DNA from: Agrobacterium tumefaciens
GTDB lineage: Bacteria; Pseudomonadota; Alphaproteobacteria; Rhizobiales; Rhizobiaceae
Assembly: GCA_017744915.1 (NCBI GenBank)
Contig: JAGIAH010000004.1
Span: forward strand, 186,001 to 250,000
Reading direction: 5' to 3'
Length of the DNA stretch: 64,000 bases
Shown here: piece after piece, positions 1 to 7,327 of the stretch
Layout of the letters: each line of letters opens with the position of its first letter
Position numbering within the stretch: the first letter of the stretch is position 1
Notes under the pieces: model-generated
The model's input: the letters and a program-made list of their open reading frames with translations, nothing else
Databases searched by the model: none
What the model was told of the DNA's origin: nothing
Made by a program: the position numbers and the translations under genes

Positions 1-115
1 CCCTTGCAACTATCAAGCCTGCGGCAAAATTCCCCTTTGAAATCGGCAGGAAAGCGGGATATCGCATGAGGCCATGGACGCAAATCGAAACAGACGGGTG
101 ACGGGACTGGAGAAG

Positions 116-496
116 ATGCTTCGCATTTTCTGCGCGACCCTGATGTTGTCGCTCGGTTTTGCCCACAAGCCGGCGCTCGCCACCACCCCGGACGTTGCCC
201 TTGATGAGAGCTACCGGCTGCCGGATGGCACTTTTGCCGAGATCTGCCTCGGCCACGCCAATGGGGAGGGTACCGCCCACACCAAGGACGGCCCGGCCCA
301 TTCGAGCGATGCCATCCTCTTTTGCGAGGCGTGCCTGCTGGCCTCGTCCATTCTTCTGCCGATGCCCGATACGGAAAGCTGGCTGAAGACCGAATTCGCC
401 TGGCTCGACAATCGCCTGTCCGCTGAATGGAGCTTCCGCTCGGTCCTGACGATCCAGAAACCCGCCGCGCGCGGCCCGCCATCCCTGTCCGTCTGA
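116..496 (+). CDS. Small secreted DUF2946-like protein
   Basis: The N-terminus (KMLRIFCATLMLSLGFAH) reads as a signal peptide ending near an ALA site, so the product is probably exported. The mature part holds several His residues and a single C-x-x-C pair (FCEACLLAS), the pattern of DUF2946-type proteins found beside periplasmic copper genes. An upstream in-frame ATG at 74 would add 14 charged residues before the signal. I chose the ATG at 116 because it starts right at the signal peptide and follows GGAGAAG, although that spacing is short. The gene lies 85 bp before a copper chaperone fusion in the same direction and probably shares its transcript. A copper role is inferred from context; the family assignment is moderate. 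Confidence 0.6.
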   Translation: MLRIFCATLMLSLGFAHKPALATTPDVALDESYRLPDGTFAEICLGHANGEGTAHTKDGPAHSSDAILFCEACLLASSILLPMPDTESWLKTEFAWLDNRLSAEWSFRSVLTIQKPAARGPPSLSV

Positions 497-581
497 CTTT
501 CGTTTACGGTATCAACGCCGCCTGCGGGCGGCACGGAGCGACTGCACGGGTCCAGGGGGCCGCAGTCGCGGGGACAAGCAA

Positions 582-1556
582 ATGAAAACCACCAAGATCA
601 TCACCTGCACTCTCTTCGTCGCCTCGGTTTCGACCGCACAGGCCTTCGCCCACGCCACCTTCGTTGAGGGCACGGCCGAACAGGACAGCACGGTGGTCGC
701 CGCACTTCAGGTGCCGCATGGCTGCGATGGCGGGCTCGCCACCACGGAAGTGCAGATCAAGCTGCCGGAAGGCTTCATTTCCGCCAAGCCGCAGCCGAAG
801 GCCGGCTGGGAGCTGGAAGTCATCAAGGGCGACTACCAGAAGGCGTATAAGAACCACGGCAAGGACGTCAAAAGCGGGCCGGTCGAAATCCGCTGGAAGG
901 GCGGCAACCTGCCGGACGAATTTTACGACACCTTCGCCGTGCAGGGTAAAATTTCCGGCATCGAAGCAGGGCAGGAGCTGCCTTTCAAGGTTACACAGCT
1001 GTGCGGCGACAAGGGCAAGGTATCCTGGGATGAGGTCGCCGCCGCCGGCGTTGATCCGCATTCGCTGAAAAGCCCGGCGCCAACGATCAAGGTCGCTGCC
1101 AAGGCACATGCGGGCGGGCATGATCATTCAAGCATGAGCATGGATATGGATGTCGTGAAGGCCGGCAGCCTCGAAGTTTCGGGCGGCGCGACCAAGGCCA
1201 TGCTGCCGGGCCAGCCCGTGGGCGGCGGTTATGTGACGATCAAGAATACCGGTTCCAGCGACGACAAGCTGATTGGCGTCGAATCCTCCGCCGCTGGCCG
1301 TGCCGAAATCCATGAGATGGCCATGGTCAACGACGTCATGAAGATGCGCAAACTGGATGAGGGTATCGTCATTCCCGCCGGCCAGACGGTGGAGCTGAAG
1401 CCCGGCGGCCTGCACATGATGTTCTTCGAAGTAAAGAAGCCCTTTGCCGAGGGCGACAAGGTGCCGGTGACGCTGATCTTCGAAAAGGCCGGCAAGGTCG
1501 AGATCGTGCTCTCTGCAGGCGCAGCCAAGGGCGGCAACGATCATCAGCATAATTGA
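582..1556 (+). CDS. YcnI (DUF1775)-PCu(A)C copper chaperone fusion protein
   Basis: A secreted two-domain protein of 324 residues. Residues 1-23 form a signal peptide, which would leave His24 as the new N-terminus, as in the histidine-brace copper site of YcnI proteins. Residues about 24-165 match the YcnI/DUF1775 fold, with the typical VPHGC segment and WKGG motif. A His/Met-rich linker (GGHDHSSMSMDMD) follows. Residues about 195-320 are a PCu(A)C (DUF461) domain with its copper motif: His244, nearby Met residues, then H-x-M at about 278-280. PCu(A)C proteins pass Cu(I) to the CuA or CuB site of terminal oxidases. Two copper-binding modules on one chain suggest a periplasmic relay. It follows the DUF2946-like gene and ends before a terminator hairpin. 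Confidence 0.88.
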   Translation: MKTTKIITCTLFVASVSTAQAFAHATFVEGTAEQDSTVVAALQVPHGCDGGLATTEVQIKLPEGFISAKPQPKAGWELEVIKGDYQKAYKNHGKDVKSGPVEIRWKGGNLPDEFYDTFAVQGKISGIEAGQELPFKVTQLCGDKGKVSWDEVAAAGVDPHSLKSPAPTIKVAAKAHAGGHDHSSMSMDMDVVKAGSLEVSGGATKAMLPGQPVGGGYVTIKNTGSSDDKLIGVESSAAGRAEIHEMAMVNDVMKMRKLDEGIVIPAGQTVELKPGGLHMMFFEVKKPFAEGDKVPVTLIFEKAGKVEIVLSAGAAKGGNDHQHN

Positions 1557-1566
1557 TCGACGAAAA

Positions 1567-1602
1567 GCGGCTACCGGAACGCATCACAAATCCGGTAGCC
1601 GC
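1567..1602 (+). terminator. Hairpin terminator after the copper gene
   Basis: An 11-bp perfect stem (GCGGCTACCGG with CCGGTAGCCGC) around a 14-nt loop begins 11 bp after the stop codon. It is followed by AAGATTTTCG, a weak T tract. It fits a rho-independent terminator for the two-gene copper unit. Confidence 0.7.
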
Positions 1603-1779
1603 AAGATTTTCGATATATTGTATTTGTTTTTCAGCGCCGTGATGGAAAAGGGGACGATGGCGCCACCATCGTGATTTTCCGGAACTCGGTCAAAAATATC
1701 TAGAAAACCAAGCTGACACCAAGCTGAACGCGAACGCCCGAACGACAGGGTGAAGAAACGAGAAATGAAATTAAAATAT

Positions 1780-2100
1780 CTACATATCAATTTGATCTAT
1801 AAGATTATTTTTATATTCCGATGTCGAGTTGTTTTCCTCGTAGGCCTCCACGGCCTGCTCCAGTGTCGCCTGCGGTTCGTTGCGCTGGCTGGCAACGGTG
1901 AGGAAATAGAGCGTCAGGGCCGGTGGCTTGATCACGGTCATCATGCCGCGAAGCTGGAAGTCATCCCCACGTTCGGCGTTGCGCGCCAATTCATGAATGG
2001 CATCTTCGACCTCGCTCTTGCGCGGAACGCGCTGCGACGGCTTCACGGCTTCCAGCGCATAGGCTGCCGTATTCGCAGAAACGGAAAGAACCTGTGTCAT
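1780..2100 (-). CDS. Hypothetical protein, 106 aa
   Basis: I do not recognise the family. The protein is mostly polar and helical with no signal peptide or membrane segment. It has a charged centre (RKSEVEDAIHELARNAERGDD) and an acidic Gln/Asn/Glu-rich tail. A GGGGG tract just upstream could act as a ribosome binding site. Codon use resembles the neighbours except in the AT-rich last 40 bp, so the true C-terminus may have drifted. The gene points away from crcB and stands alone. The region between its stop and the terminator at 1602 has no convincing gene. Confidence 0.5.
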   Translation of the reverse strand: MTQVLSVSANTAAYALEAVKPSQRVPRKSEVEDAIHELARNAERGDDFQLRGMMTVIKPPALTLYFLTVASQRNEPQATLEQAVEAYEENNSTSEYKNNLIDQIDM

Positions 2101-2300
2101 TCAACCCCCGGCAATCTTCGCCGACCCTTAAAACGACAGATTAGCATTCAGGCCTTGTTGGAAGGCTAAATCGCGGGCATGCAATTTAATCATATTTTAA
2201 CGACCAAAAGGGCCGGCCAAAGGGGTTTCGCCAGCGGTTCCCATGGTCTAGAAATGCCTCGGACTGCCCGGTCCGGCAATTTCCCCGGAGACACATCCCC

Positions 2301-2678
2301 ATGATCAATATCGCTCTTGTCGCCACAGGCGGCGCAATCGGTTCCGTGTTCCGCTATCTGGTCGGCGTCTGGAGCATGCGATTGGCTGGGCCGAATTTTC
2401 CCTGGGGAACGCTTGCGGTGAATGTGGTGGGGTCTTTCCTGATCGGCCTGCTGGTCGAGCTTGTCGCAAGGCGGTTGAACGCGTCAATGGAGATGCGCCT
2501 GTTTCTCGTCACCGGCGTGCTCGGTGGTTTCACCACCTTTTCATCCTTCTCGCTCGATGCAGTGGCGCTTTTCGAGCGCGGTGCGCTTGGCCTTTCGGCC
2601 TTTTACGTTCTTGCAAGTCTTGTGGTTTCCATCGCCGCGGTTTTTGTCGGGCTGGCCTTGGGCCGCAACTTGTTCTAA
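2301..2678 (+). CDS. crcB: CrcB/Fluc fluoride ion channel
   Basis: At 125 residues this is the normal Fluc length. It has four hydrophobic segments and the family signatures GGAIGSVFRYLVG near the N-terminus, WGTLAVNVVGSFLIG, and GGFTTFSSFS at about 75-85. The last carries the Phe box and polar track of the channel. Fluc proteins work as inverted dimers in the inner membrane and let fluoride out of the cell. The gene starts a rightward run with a pseudouridine synthase, a HAD phosphatase and ATP12. I looked in the 200 bp upstream for the conserved fluoride-riboswitch core and did not find it. Confidence 0.93.
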   Translation: MINIALVATGGAIGSVFRYLVGVWSMRLAGPNFPWGTLAVNVVGSFLIGLLVELVARRLNASMEMRLFLVTGVLGGFTTFSSFSLDAVALFERGALGLSAFYVLASLVVSIAAVFVGLALGRNLF

Positions 2679-2745
2679 AGGCTTGATCCAAACGGCGCGC
2701 CGAAGAACAGAGCGCGCGATCAAATACAGAGAGACTGGAAATTTC

Positions 2746-3735
2746 ATGGCAGGTATCGAGCATATCAAGGTCGAGGCCGACGAGGCCGGTATGCGCCTCG
2801 ATCGCTGGTTCAAGATTCACTATCCGGGACTTGGTTTCGGGCAGTTGCAGAAGCTGCTGCGCTCCGGCCAGGTGCGTGTGGATGGCGGCCGGGTGAAGAC
2901 GGATGCACGGGTGCAGCCGGGACAGATGGTGCGCGTACCGCCGGTCGATTCCGATATGAAGACCAAAACCGGTCCGATCGGCTCGAAGGATCTCAAACAT
3001 TCCGAAGACGGCGAGCTTCTGGCGCGCATGCTGCTGCATGAGGACGACAAGGTCTTCGTGTTCAACAAGCCGGCCGGCATTGCCGTGCAGGGCGGTTCCG
3101 GCGTCAACCGTCACATTGACGGGCTGCTGGAGGCCTGGACCAACCAGAAGGGCGAAAAGCCGCGTCTGGTGCATCGCCTCGACCGGGATACGTCGGGCGT
3201 GCTGGTGGTTGCCCGCACCCGGGGTGCCGCGCAGAAATTGACGGCGGCCTTCCGCGAACGCGATACCAAGAAGACCTATTGGGCTCTGGTCAAGGGCGTG
3301 CCACGCAAACATCAGGACAAGATTTCCACCTGGCTGGTCAAGGAACAGACGATGGATGGCGACCGCATGCGCATCGCCAAGCACGGTGAGGAGGGGGCCG
3401 ATCACGCCGTTTCCTATTATCGCGTCATCGATACCGCCGCGCAGAACCTCGCCTGGCTGGAAATGGAACCCTATACCGGCCGCACCCACCAGCTTCGCGT
3501 GCATGCGCTGCATATGGGCCATCCGATCATCGGCGATCCGAAATATTATATCGACGACCCGAACTGGGATTTCCCGGGTGGTATCCAGAAGCGCCTGCAC
3601 CTGCATGCGCGCCATATCGACATACCGCATCCCAACGGCGGACGGCTTCGTGTCAGCGCGCCCTTGCCGCCGCACATGGTGCAGACTTGGAACCTGCTCG
3701 GTCTCGACGTGGCCGATGGTGATAGGGAAGACTGA
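2746..3735 (+). CDS. rluC: RluC/RluA-family 23S rRNA pseudouridine synthase
   Basis: A 329-residue enzyme that isomerises uridines to pseudouridine in large-subunit rRNA. An S4 RNA-binding domain spans about residues 5-70 (MRLDRWFKIHYPG, then LLRSGQVRVDGGRV). The catalytic domain carries the RluA motif HRLDRDTSGVLVVAR, which contains the active-site aspartate, and later GRTHQLRVHALHMGHPIIGD. The start at MAGIEHIK was chosen because the longer in-frame ORF beginning at 2524 overlaps crcB and its extra sequence is not S4-like. The HAD gene starts 6 bp after the stop. Family membership is secure; the exact rRNA target (RluC versus RluD type) is inferred. Confidence 0.9.
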   Translation: MAGIEHIKVEADEAGMRLDRWFKIHYPGLGFGQLQKLLRSGQVRVDGGRVKTDARVQPGQMVRVPPVDSDMKTKTGPIGSKDLKHSEDGELLARMLLHEDDKVFVFNKPAGIAVQGGSGVNRHIDGLLEAWTNQKGEKPRLVHRLDRDTSGVLVVARTRGAAQKLTAAFRERDTKKTYWALVKGVPRKHQDKISTWLVKEQTMDGDRMRIAKHGEEGADHAVSYYRVIDTAAQNLAWLEMEPYTGRTHQLRVHALHMGHPIIGDPKYYIDDPNWDFPGGIQKRLHLHARHIDIPHPNGGRLRVSAPLPPHMVQTWNLLGLDVADGDRED

Positions 3736-3741
3736 CAGCCG

Positions 3742-4410
3742 ATGAAACTCGTCCTTTTCGATTGCGACGGCACTCTGGTCGATAGCGCCGGCCTGATCCA
3801 TGCCGTCATGTCTGATACTTTCGCCTATTTCGGAAAGCCACGACCTGATATTGCGCAGACCAAGGCGATCATCGGACTGACGCTCGATATCGCCATCGCC
3901 CGCATGCTCGGCAAGACACATGTGGATGACGAGGCGCAGGCGATGACGCAGCGTTACCGGGAGGTTTACCACCCCATACGCGAGCGTCCCGAGATGACGA
4001 CGCCGCTCTTCGACGGCATCGCCACGCTGATCGATACGTTATCGAAACGGGATGACGTGCTGATCGGCGCAGTCACCGGCAAGGGTCGGCGCGGACTTAC
4101 CCAAATTCTCGAAAGCCACGGCTTTGCCGAGCACTTCATCGTTTCGCGCACGGCGGATGATTGCCCCTCCAAGCCGCACCCGGCCATGGTGATGGAATGC
4201 TGCCATGAAACCGGCATGGTTCCGGCCGATACTATCGTCATCGGTGACGCGATCTATGACATGCAGATGGCCAAGGCTGCCGGCGCAAAAGCCATCGGCG
4301 TCGCCTGGGGTTACGCCTCGGTCGATGAACTCTGGAAGGCAGGCGCCGACGCGGTTGTCAGCCATCCGCGGGAAATCCCGGCCTATGTTCCGGCCGATAC
4401 TTCCGAATGA
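3742..4410 (+). CDS. HAD-superfamily phosphatase (phosphoglycolate phosphatase-like)
   Basis: The sequence opens with the HAD motif I FDCDGTLVDS, with catalytic Asp7 and Asp9. Motif II is the Thr in GAVTGKGRRG, motif III the Lys in CPSKPHPAMV, and motif IV GDAIYDMQMAKAAGAKAIGV. The helical cap between motifs I and II makes it a subfamily I enzyme, closest in look to Gph or pyrophosphatase-type HADs. The substrate cannot be read from sequence. It sits between the pseudouridine synthase (6 bp away) and the ATP12 gene (30 bp away), probably in one transcript. Confidence 0.85.
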   Translation: MKLVLFDCDGTLVDSAGLIHAVMSDTFAYFGKPRPDIAQTKAIIGLTLDIAIARMLGKTHVDDEAQAMTQRYREVYHPIRERPEMTTPLFDGIATLIDTLSKRDDVLIGAVTGKGRRGLTQILESHGFAEHFIVSRTADDCPSKPHPAMVMECCHETGMVPADTIVIGDAIYDMQMAKAAGAKAIGVAWGYASVDELWKAGADAVVSHPREIPAYVPADTSE

Positions 4411-4440
4411 CCCTTTCTATCCGACTGATGAGGATGTGCC

Positions 4441-5235
4441 ATGCGTGATCTCCTGAACGACCTTTCGGAAGGCCTCAGCCATCCCGATCCGATCCTGCGC
4501 GCGCAAATCCAGATGCAGAAGCCCTTGCCGAAACGGTTCTACAAGGATGTGACCGTCGCCGAGGCGGAGGAGGGCGGTTTTACCATCCTGCTCGACGGCA
4601 AGCCGCTGCGCACCCCCGCCAAGAAGCCGCTGGTCGTGCCGACACAGGCGCTTGCCAACCTGCTTCGCGATGAGTGGGATGCACAGAAGGAAGTGGTGAA
4701 CCCGGTGGTCATGCCCGTATCTCGGCACGTGAACACCGCCATCGACGGCGTTGCCAATGACACGCAGGCGGTTTTCGAGGATATTCTCCGTTTTTCCTCC
4801 TCCGATCTCCTGTGCTACCGCGCTGGCGATCCGGAGGCGCTGGTTGCGCGGCAGACGGACCATTGGGATCCGGTGCTGGACTGGGCCGCCAATGTGCTCG
4901 GCGCCCGCTTCATCCTCGTCGAAGGTGTCATGCATCGCGACCAGCCGCGTGAGGCGATTGCCGCCTTCGCGGTTACGCTGAAGAAATACGATACGCCGAT
5001 TGCGCTCGCCGCGCTTCACACCATGACGTCTCTGACCGGCTCCGCCATTCTGGCGCTGGCATTGGCGGAAGGCGAGCTGACGCTGGAAGAGGCCTGGGCG
5101 CTCGCCCACCTGGACGAGGACTGGACCGCCGAGCAATGGGGTGAGGACGAAGAAGCGCTGGAACGCCGCGCTGTCAGGCTCATCGACATGCGTGCAGCAC
5201 TCCATGTTCTGGAGTCACTGAAGAGCGCCTCTTAA
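4441..5235 (+). CDS. ATP12-family F1-ATPase assembly chaperone
   Basis: A 264-residue member of the ATP12 family, known from mitochondria and alphaproteobacteria, where it shields the F1 alpha subunit during ATP synthase assembly. Supporting motifs are KRFYKDVTVAE with GFTILLDGKPLRTPAK near residues 20-55, the conserved Trp/Glu segment LLRDEWDAQKE, SRHVNTAIDG, and SSDLLCYRAGDPEALVARQ. The C-terminal GxW region follows (LDEDWTAEQWGEDEEA). A cytoplasmic protein is expected since no signal peptide is present. It ends the crcB-rluC-HAD run. The family is confident; no F1 genes are in the window to confirm context. Confidence 0.88.
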   Translation: MRDLLNDLSEGLSHPDPILRAQIQMQKPLPKRFYKDVTVAEAEEGGFTILLDGKPLRTPAKKPLVVPTQALANLLRDEWDAQKEVVNPVVMPVSRHVNTAIDGVANDTQAVFEDILRFSSSDLLCYRAGDPEALVARQTDHWDPVLDWAANVLGARFILVEGVMHRDQPREAIAAFAVTLKKYDTPIALAALHTMTSLTGSAILALALAEGELTLEEAWALAHLDEDWTAEQWGEDEEALERRAVRLIDMRAALHVLESLKSAS

Positions 5236-5295
5236 CGCTTTTCTAACCCTGATCGTCGAATATGCGGCTACCTCACGTTAGGGGAGCCGCTGATC

Positions 5296-5784
5296 ATGAC
5301 CACCATGCTGAAACGCCTTGGCATTCTTGTGCTGGCGTGTTTCACGCTCATGTCTTTCAGGCTGGAACCGGAAGCGACGAACGCCGACCGGCTGCTTTAC
5401 GATGTGCGCGGCGCATTTGTCGCCGCACGCCCGGATGTCGCGCCGGCACTGATGCAGTCCATCCATGCGCAGGTGCAGAATGCGATCAAGACGACCGCGC
5501 GTGGCGAGACCAGACCGCGCGTGGTGCTGACCATCCGTCTCGCATCTGTCACACGTGGTCCCTTCCTGTTCGGGGAGAGGGCATCCGCAAAGGTCATCGT
5601 TCGTGCCGCCGCCGTGGCGACAGGCGAGGTGATCGCCGAAGCCAAATTCACCGCGACCGTCGTCAGCTTCGACAATCAATCGATCGAACAGGAACTCGCC
5701 TATGGCGTCGCCGAACGGGTGATCCGCGAGTTCAGGCTCAGCCGGCCCGGCCCGACCACGCTTGCGACGGCATTGTTTCCGTAA
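5296..5784 (+). CDS. Exported hypothetical protein, possible lipoprotein
   Basis: A 162-residue protein with a short hydrophobic N-terminus (MLKRLGILVLACFTLMS). The VLAC segment could be a lipobox with Cys as the lipidated residue, but the hydrophobic stretch is brief. The body alternates beta-like stretches (RPRVVLTIRLASVTRG; AKVIVRAAAVATGEVIAEAKF), as in small periplasmic beta-sandwich proteins; I do not recognise a named family. Its Shine-Dalgarno AGGGGAG (5280-5286) lies within a hairpin at 5264-5290 (GCGGCT pairing AGCCGC) that could hide it. The ORF opening at 5262 in another frame is a shadow. Confidence 0.6.
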   Translation: MTTMLKRLGILVLACFTLMSFRLEPEATNADRLLYDVRGAFVAARPDVAPALMQSIHAQVQNAIKTTARGETRPRVVLTIRLASVTRGPFLFGERASAKVIVRAAAVATGEVIAEAKFTATVVSFDNQSIEQELAYGVAERVIREFRLSRPGPTTLATALFP

Positions 5785-5873
5785 GCAACAGGGAATGCGG
5801 GAGCGCGACATCCATCCATCCCTATTTATCTTGTAAATCGCACGCTCTGAAAATTGCATCTCGATGCAGTGGA

Positions 5874-5944
5874 ATTCACATACATTGCGTATCTGAATTG
5901 ACATACGCTACGTACGTCACTATCTCGCATACGTAACGTATGTC
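5874..5944 (+). promoter_or_regulatory. Sigma70-like promoter covered by three operator-like dyads
   Basis: Three dyads of the same build lie in tandem: 5874-5898 (ATTCACATAC-N5-GTATCTGAAT), 5900-5918 (GACATAC-N5-GTACGTC) and 5926-5944 (CGCATAC-N5-GTATGTC). Their centres are about 23 and 26 bp apart. TTGACA at 5898-5903, 17 bp, then TATCTC at 5921-5926 forms a promoter pointing at the RidA gene. The middle dyad fills its spacer, the first reaches the -35 and the third covers the start point. The CATAC-N-GTATG half-sites resemble operators of TetR-family repressors; the actual regulator is unknown. Confidence 0.55.
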
Positions 5945-5946
5945 AA

Positions 5947-6018
5947 ATGACGTCCGAAGCTAGCAAGCATGCTTCGCCCGTCCACTGCCACTCAGCCATA
6001 AAGAGAGATGCGAAATGA
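5947..6018 (+). CDS. Possible 23-aa leader ORF coupled to the RidA gene
   Basis: An ATG at 5947 opens a frame of 23 codons whose TGA overlaps the RidA start as ATGA, the usual arrangement for translational coupling. It begins just after the third operator dyad and about 14 nt from the predicted transcript start, with no clear Shine-Dalgarno. A CGAAGC/GCTTCG hairpin lies inside it. It may be chance; coding is not shown by composition at this length. Confidence 0.2.
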   Translation: MTSEASKHASPVHCHSAIKRDAK

Positions 6019-6404
6019 CTGAACGCGAAGCAATTTTCCCGGCCAACAGGCACGCGCTTTACGAAGAACACGGCTATTCGGCCGCCATTCGATCCGGTGA
6101 CCTTCTTTTCGTCTCCGGCCAGGTCGGCAGCCGTGCCGATGGAACGCCGGAACCCGATTTTGAACAGCAGGTCCGGCTGGCCTTTGAAAATCTCAAGGCG
6201 ACACTTGCAGCCGCAGGGTGCACCTTCGACGACATCGTTGATGTAACGACGTTCCATACGGACCCGGAAAACCAGTTCGGAACGATCATGACCGTCAAGC
6301 AGGAGATTTTCAGCAAATCGCCTTATCCGAACTGGACCGCCATCGGCGTCAACTGGCTCGCCGGTTTCGATTTCGAGATCAAGGTCATCGCCCGCATCCC
6401 GTGA
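6015..6404 (+). CDS. RidA/YjgF-family protein
   Basis: A 129-residue single-domain protein of the RidA/YER057c/UK114 group. Members hydrolyse reactive enamines or imines, or act in pyrimidine and amino-acid breakdown. Signatures are LLFVSGQVGSRADGTP, QVRLAFENLKATLAAAGCTFDDIVDVTTF, and a C-terminal IKVIARIP. The canonical RidA arginine that binds the carboxylate (in V-x-R-A-C-V) appears replaced in this version by VNWLAG, so it is probably a non-RidA subfamily such as Rid4-7 with another substrate. It stands alone on the plus strand and converges on fghA. Its upstream region carries the three-dyad operator array, so expression is probably induced by a small molecule. Confidence 0.85.
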   Translation: MTEREAIFPANRHALYEEHGYSAAIRSGDLLFVSGQVGSRADGTPEPDFEQQVRLAFENLKATLAAAGCTFDDIVDVTTFHTDPENQFGTIMTVKQEIFSKSPYPNWTAIGVNWLAGFDFEIKVIARIP

Positions 6405-6424
6405 TGCTGGATCAAGACGGAAAC

Positions 6425-6447
6425 GGCGGCGCTGACAAGGCGCCGCC
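6425..6447. terminator. GC-rich hairpin between convergent RidA and fghA genes
   Basis: GGCGGCGC, 7-nt loop, GCGCCGCC lies between the two convergent stop codons (6404 and 6465). It has no strong T run, so it may be a weak bidirectional terminator. Confidence 0.45.
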
Positions 6448-6464
6448 GGCCTGTTTCTCCATCC

Positions 6465-7298
6465 TCAGCCAAGCCGCTCGGCGTGCCACTTCAGATGGTC
6501 ATCCATGAAGGTGGAGATGAAATAATAGGAGTGGTCGTAGCGATCGTGCATGCGCAGCGTCAGGCCGATATCCGTGCCCTTGATCGCCTCTTCGAACAGC
6601 CATGGGCGCAGGCCTTTTTCAAGGAAACTATCGGCCTTGCCCTGATCGATCAGGAATTCGGGGAACCGTGCGCCATCCTCGACCAGCGAGCAGGCGTCGT
6701 ATTGGCGCCATGCGGCCCGATCCGCACCAAGATATTTCTCCAGCGCCGGTTCCGACCAGTCAGCGGAAGAGGGGGCGACGATCGGCGCGAAGGCGGAGCA
6801 GCTCTTGAAGCGCTCGGGGTTCTTCAGCGCGATCGTCATCGCACCATGGCCACCCATCGAATGGCCGAAAATGGCCTGACGGCTCATATCCGCGCGGAAA
6901 TGCTGGCCGACGAGGGCAGGCAGCTCTTCCGTCACATAGCTGTACATCCGGTAGTGCTCCGACCACGGCTCCTCGGTAGCGTCGAGATAAAAACCGGCGC
7001 CCTTGCCCATCTGCCAGTTGGTCAGCTCATCCGGCACGTCGTTGCCGCGCGGGCTGGTGTCCGGGCAGACGACGATCAAGCCCAATTCTGATGCCATGCG
7101 GCGATATTCGCCCTTTTCCATGACATTGGCATGGGTGCAGGTGAGGCCAGAGAGATACCAGACAACCGGGCAGGGCTCATGGATCGCCTTCGGCGGCACA
7201 TAGACCGCAAAGGTCATCTCGCTTTTGAGCGTTTCGGATTGGTGCGAAAATACGCCCTGCATGCCGCCAAAGGCCGTATTCTGCGAAATGATGTTCAT
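6465..7298 (-). CDS. fghA: S-formylglutathione hydrolase
   Basis: A 277-residue alpha/beta hydrolase of the esterase D family. It hydrolyses S-formylglutathione to glutathione and formate, the last step of glutathione-dependent formaldehyde removal. The nucleophile elbow is GHSMGGHGAM at about residue 145. The oxyanion region is YLSGLTCTHANVMEKG, and the catalytic His lies in HDRYDHSYYFISTF near the C-terminus. PVVWYLSGLTC and CPDTSPRGNDVP are typical of the family. Length matches FghA/FrmB enzymes. The glutathione-dependent formaldehyde dehydrogenase partner is not in this stretch. The next gene upstream on this strand, starting 29 bp away, is an unrelated membrane protein. Confidence 0.95.
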   Translation of the reverse strand: MNIISQNTAFGGMQGVFSHQSETLKSEMTFAVYVPPKAIHEPCPVVWYLSGLTCTHANVMEKGEYRRMASELGLIVVCPDTSPRGNDVPDELTNWQMGKGAGFYLDATEEPWSEHYRMYSYVTEELPALVGQHFRADMSRQAIFGHSMGGHGAMTIALKNPERFKSCSAFAPIVAPSSADWSEPALEKYLGADRAAWRQYDACSLVEDGARFPEFLIDQGKADSFLEKGLRPWLFEEAIKGTDIGLTLRMHDRYDHSYYFISTFMDDHLKWHAERLG

Positions 7299-7327
7299 GA
7301 AGCCATTCCCTTAAGAAAAATTCCGGT

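Noticed and set aside
1584..1790. 68-codon minus-strand frame
   Set aside because: It crosses the terminator stem and an AT-rich stretch and shows poor codon bias.
2101..2300. Possible fluoride riboswitch before crcB
   Set aside because: The conserved riboswitch core was not found in this interval; only a small GC hairpin is present.
2530..3972. 480-codon minus-strand frame opposite crcB, rluC and the HAD gene
   Set aside because: It spans three real genes on the other strand and lacks any family features.
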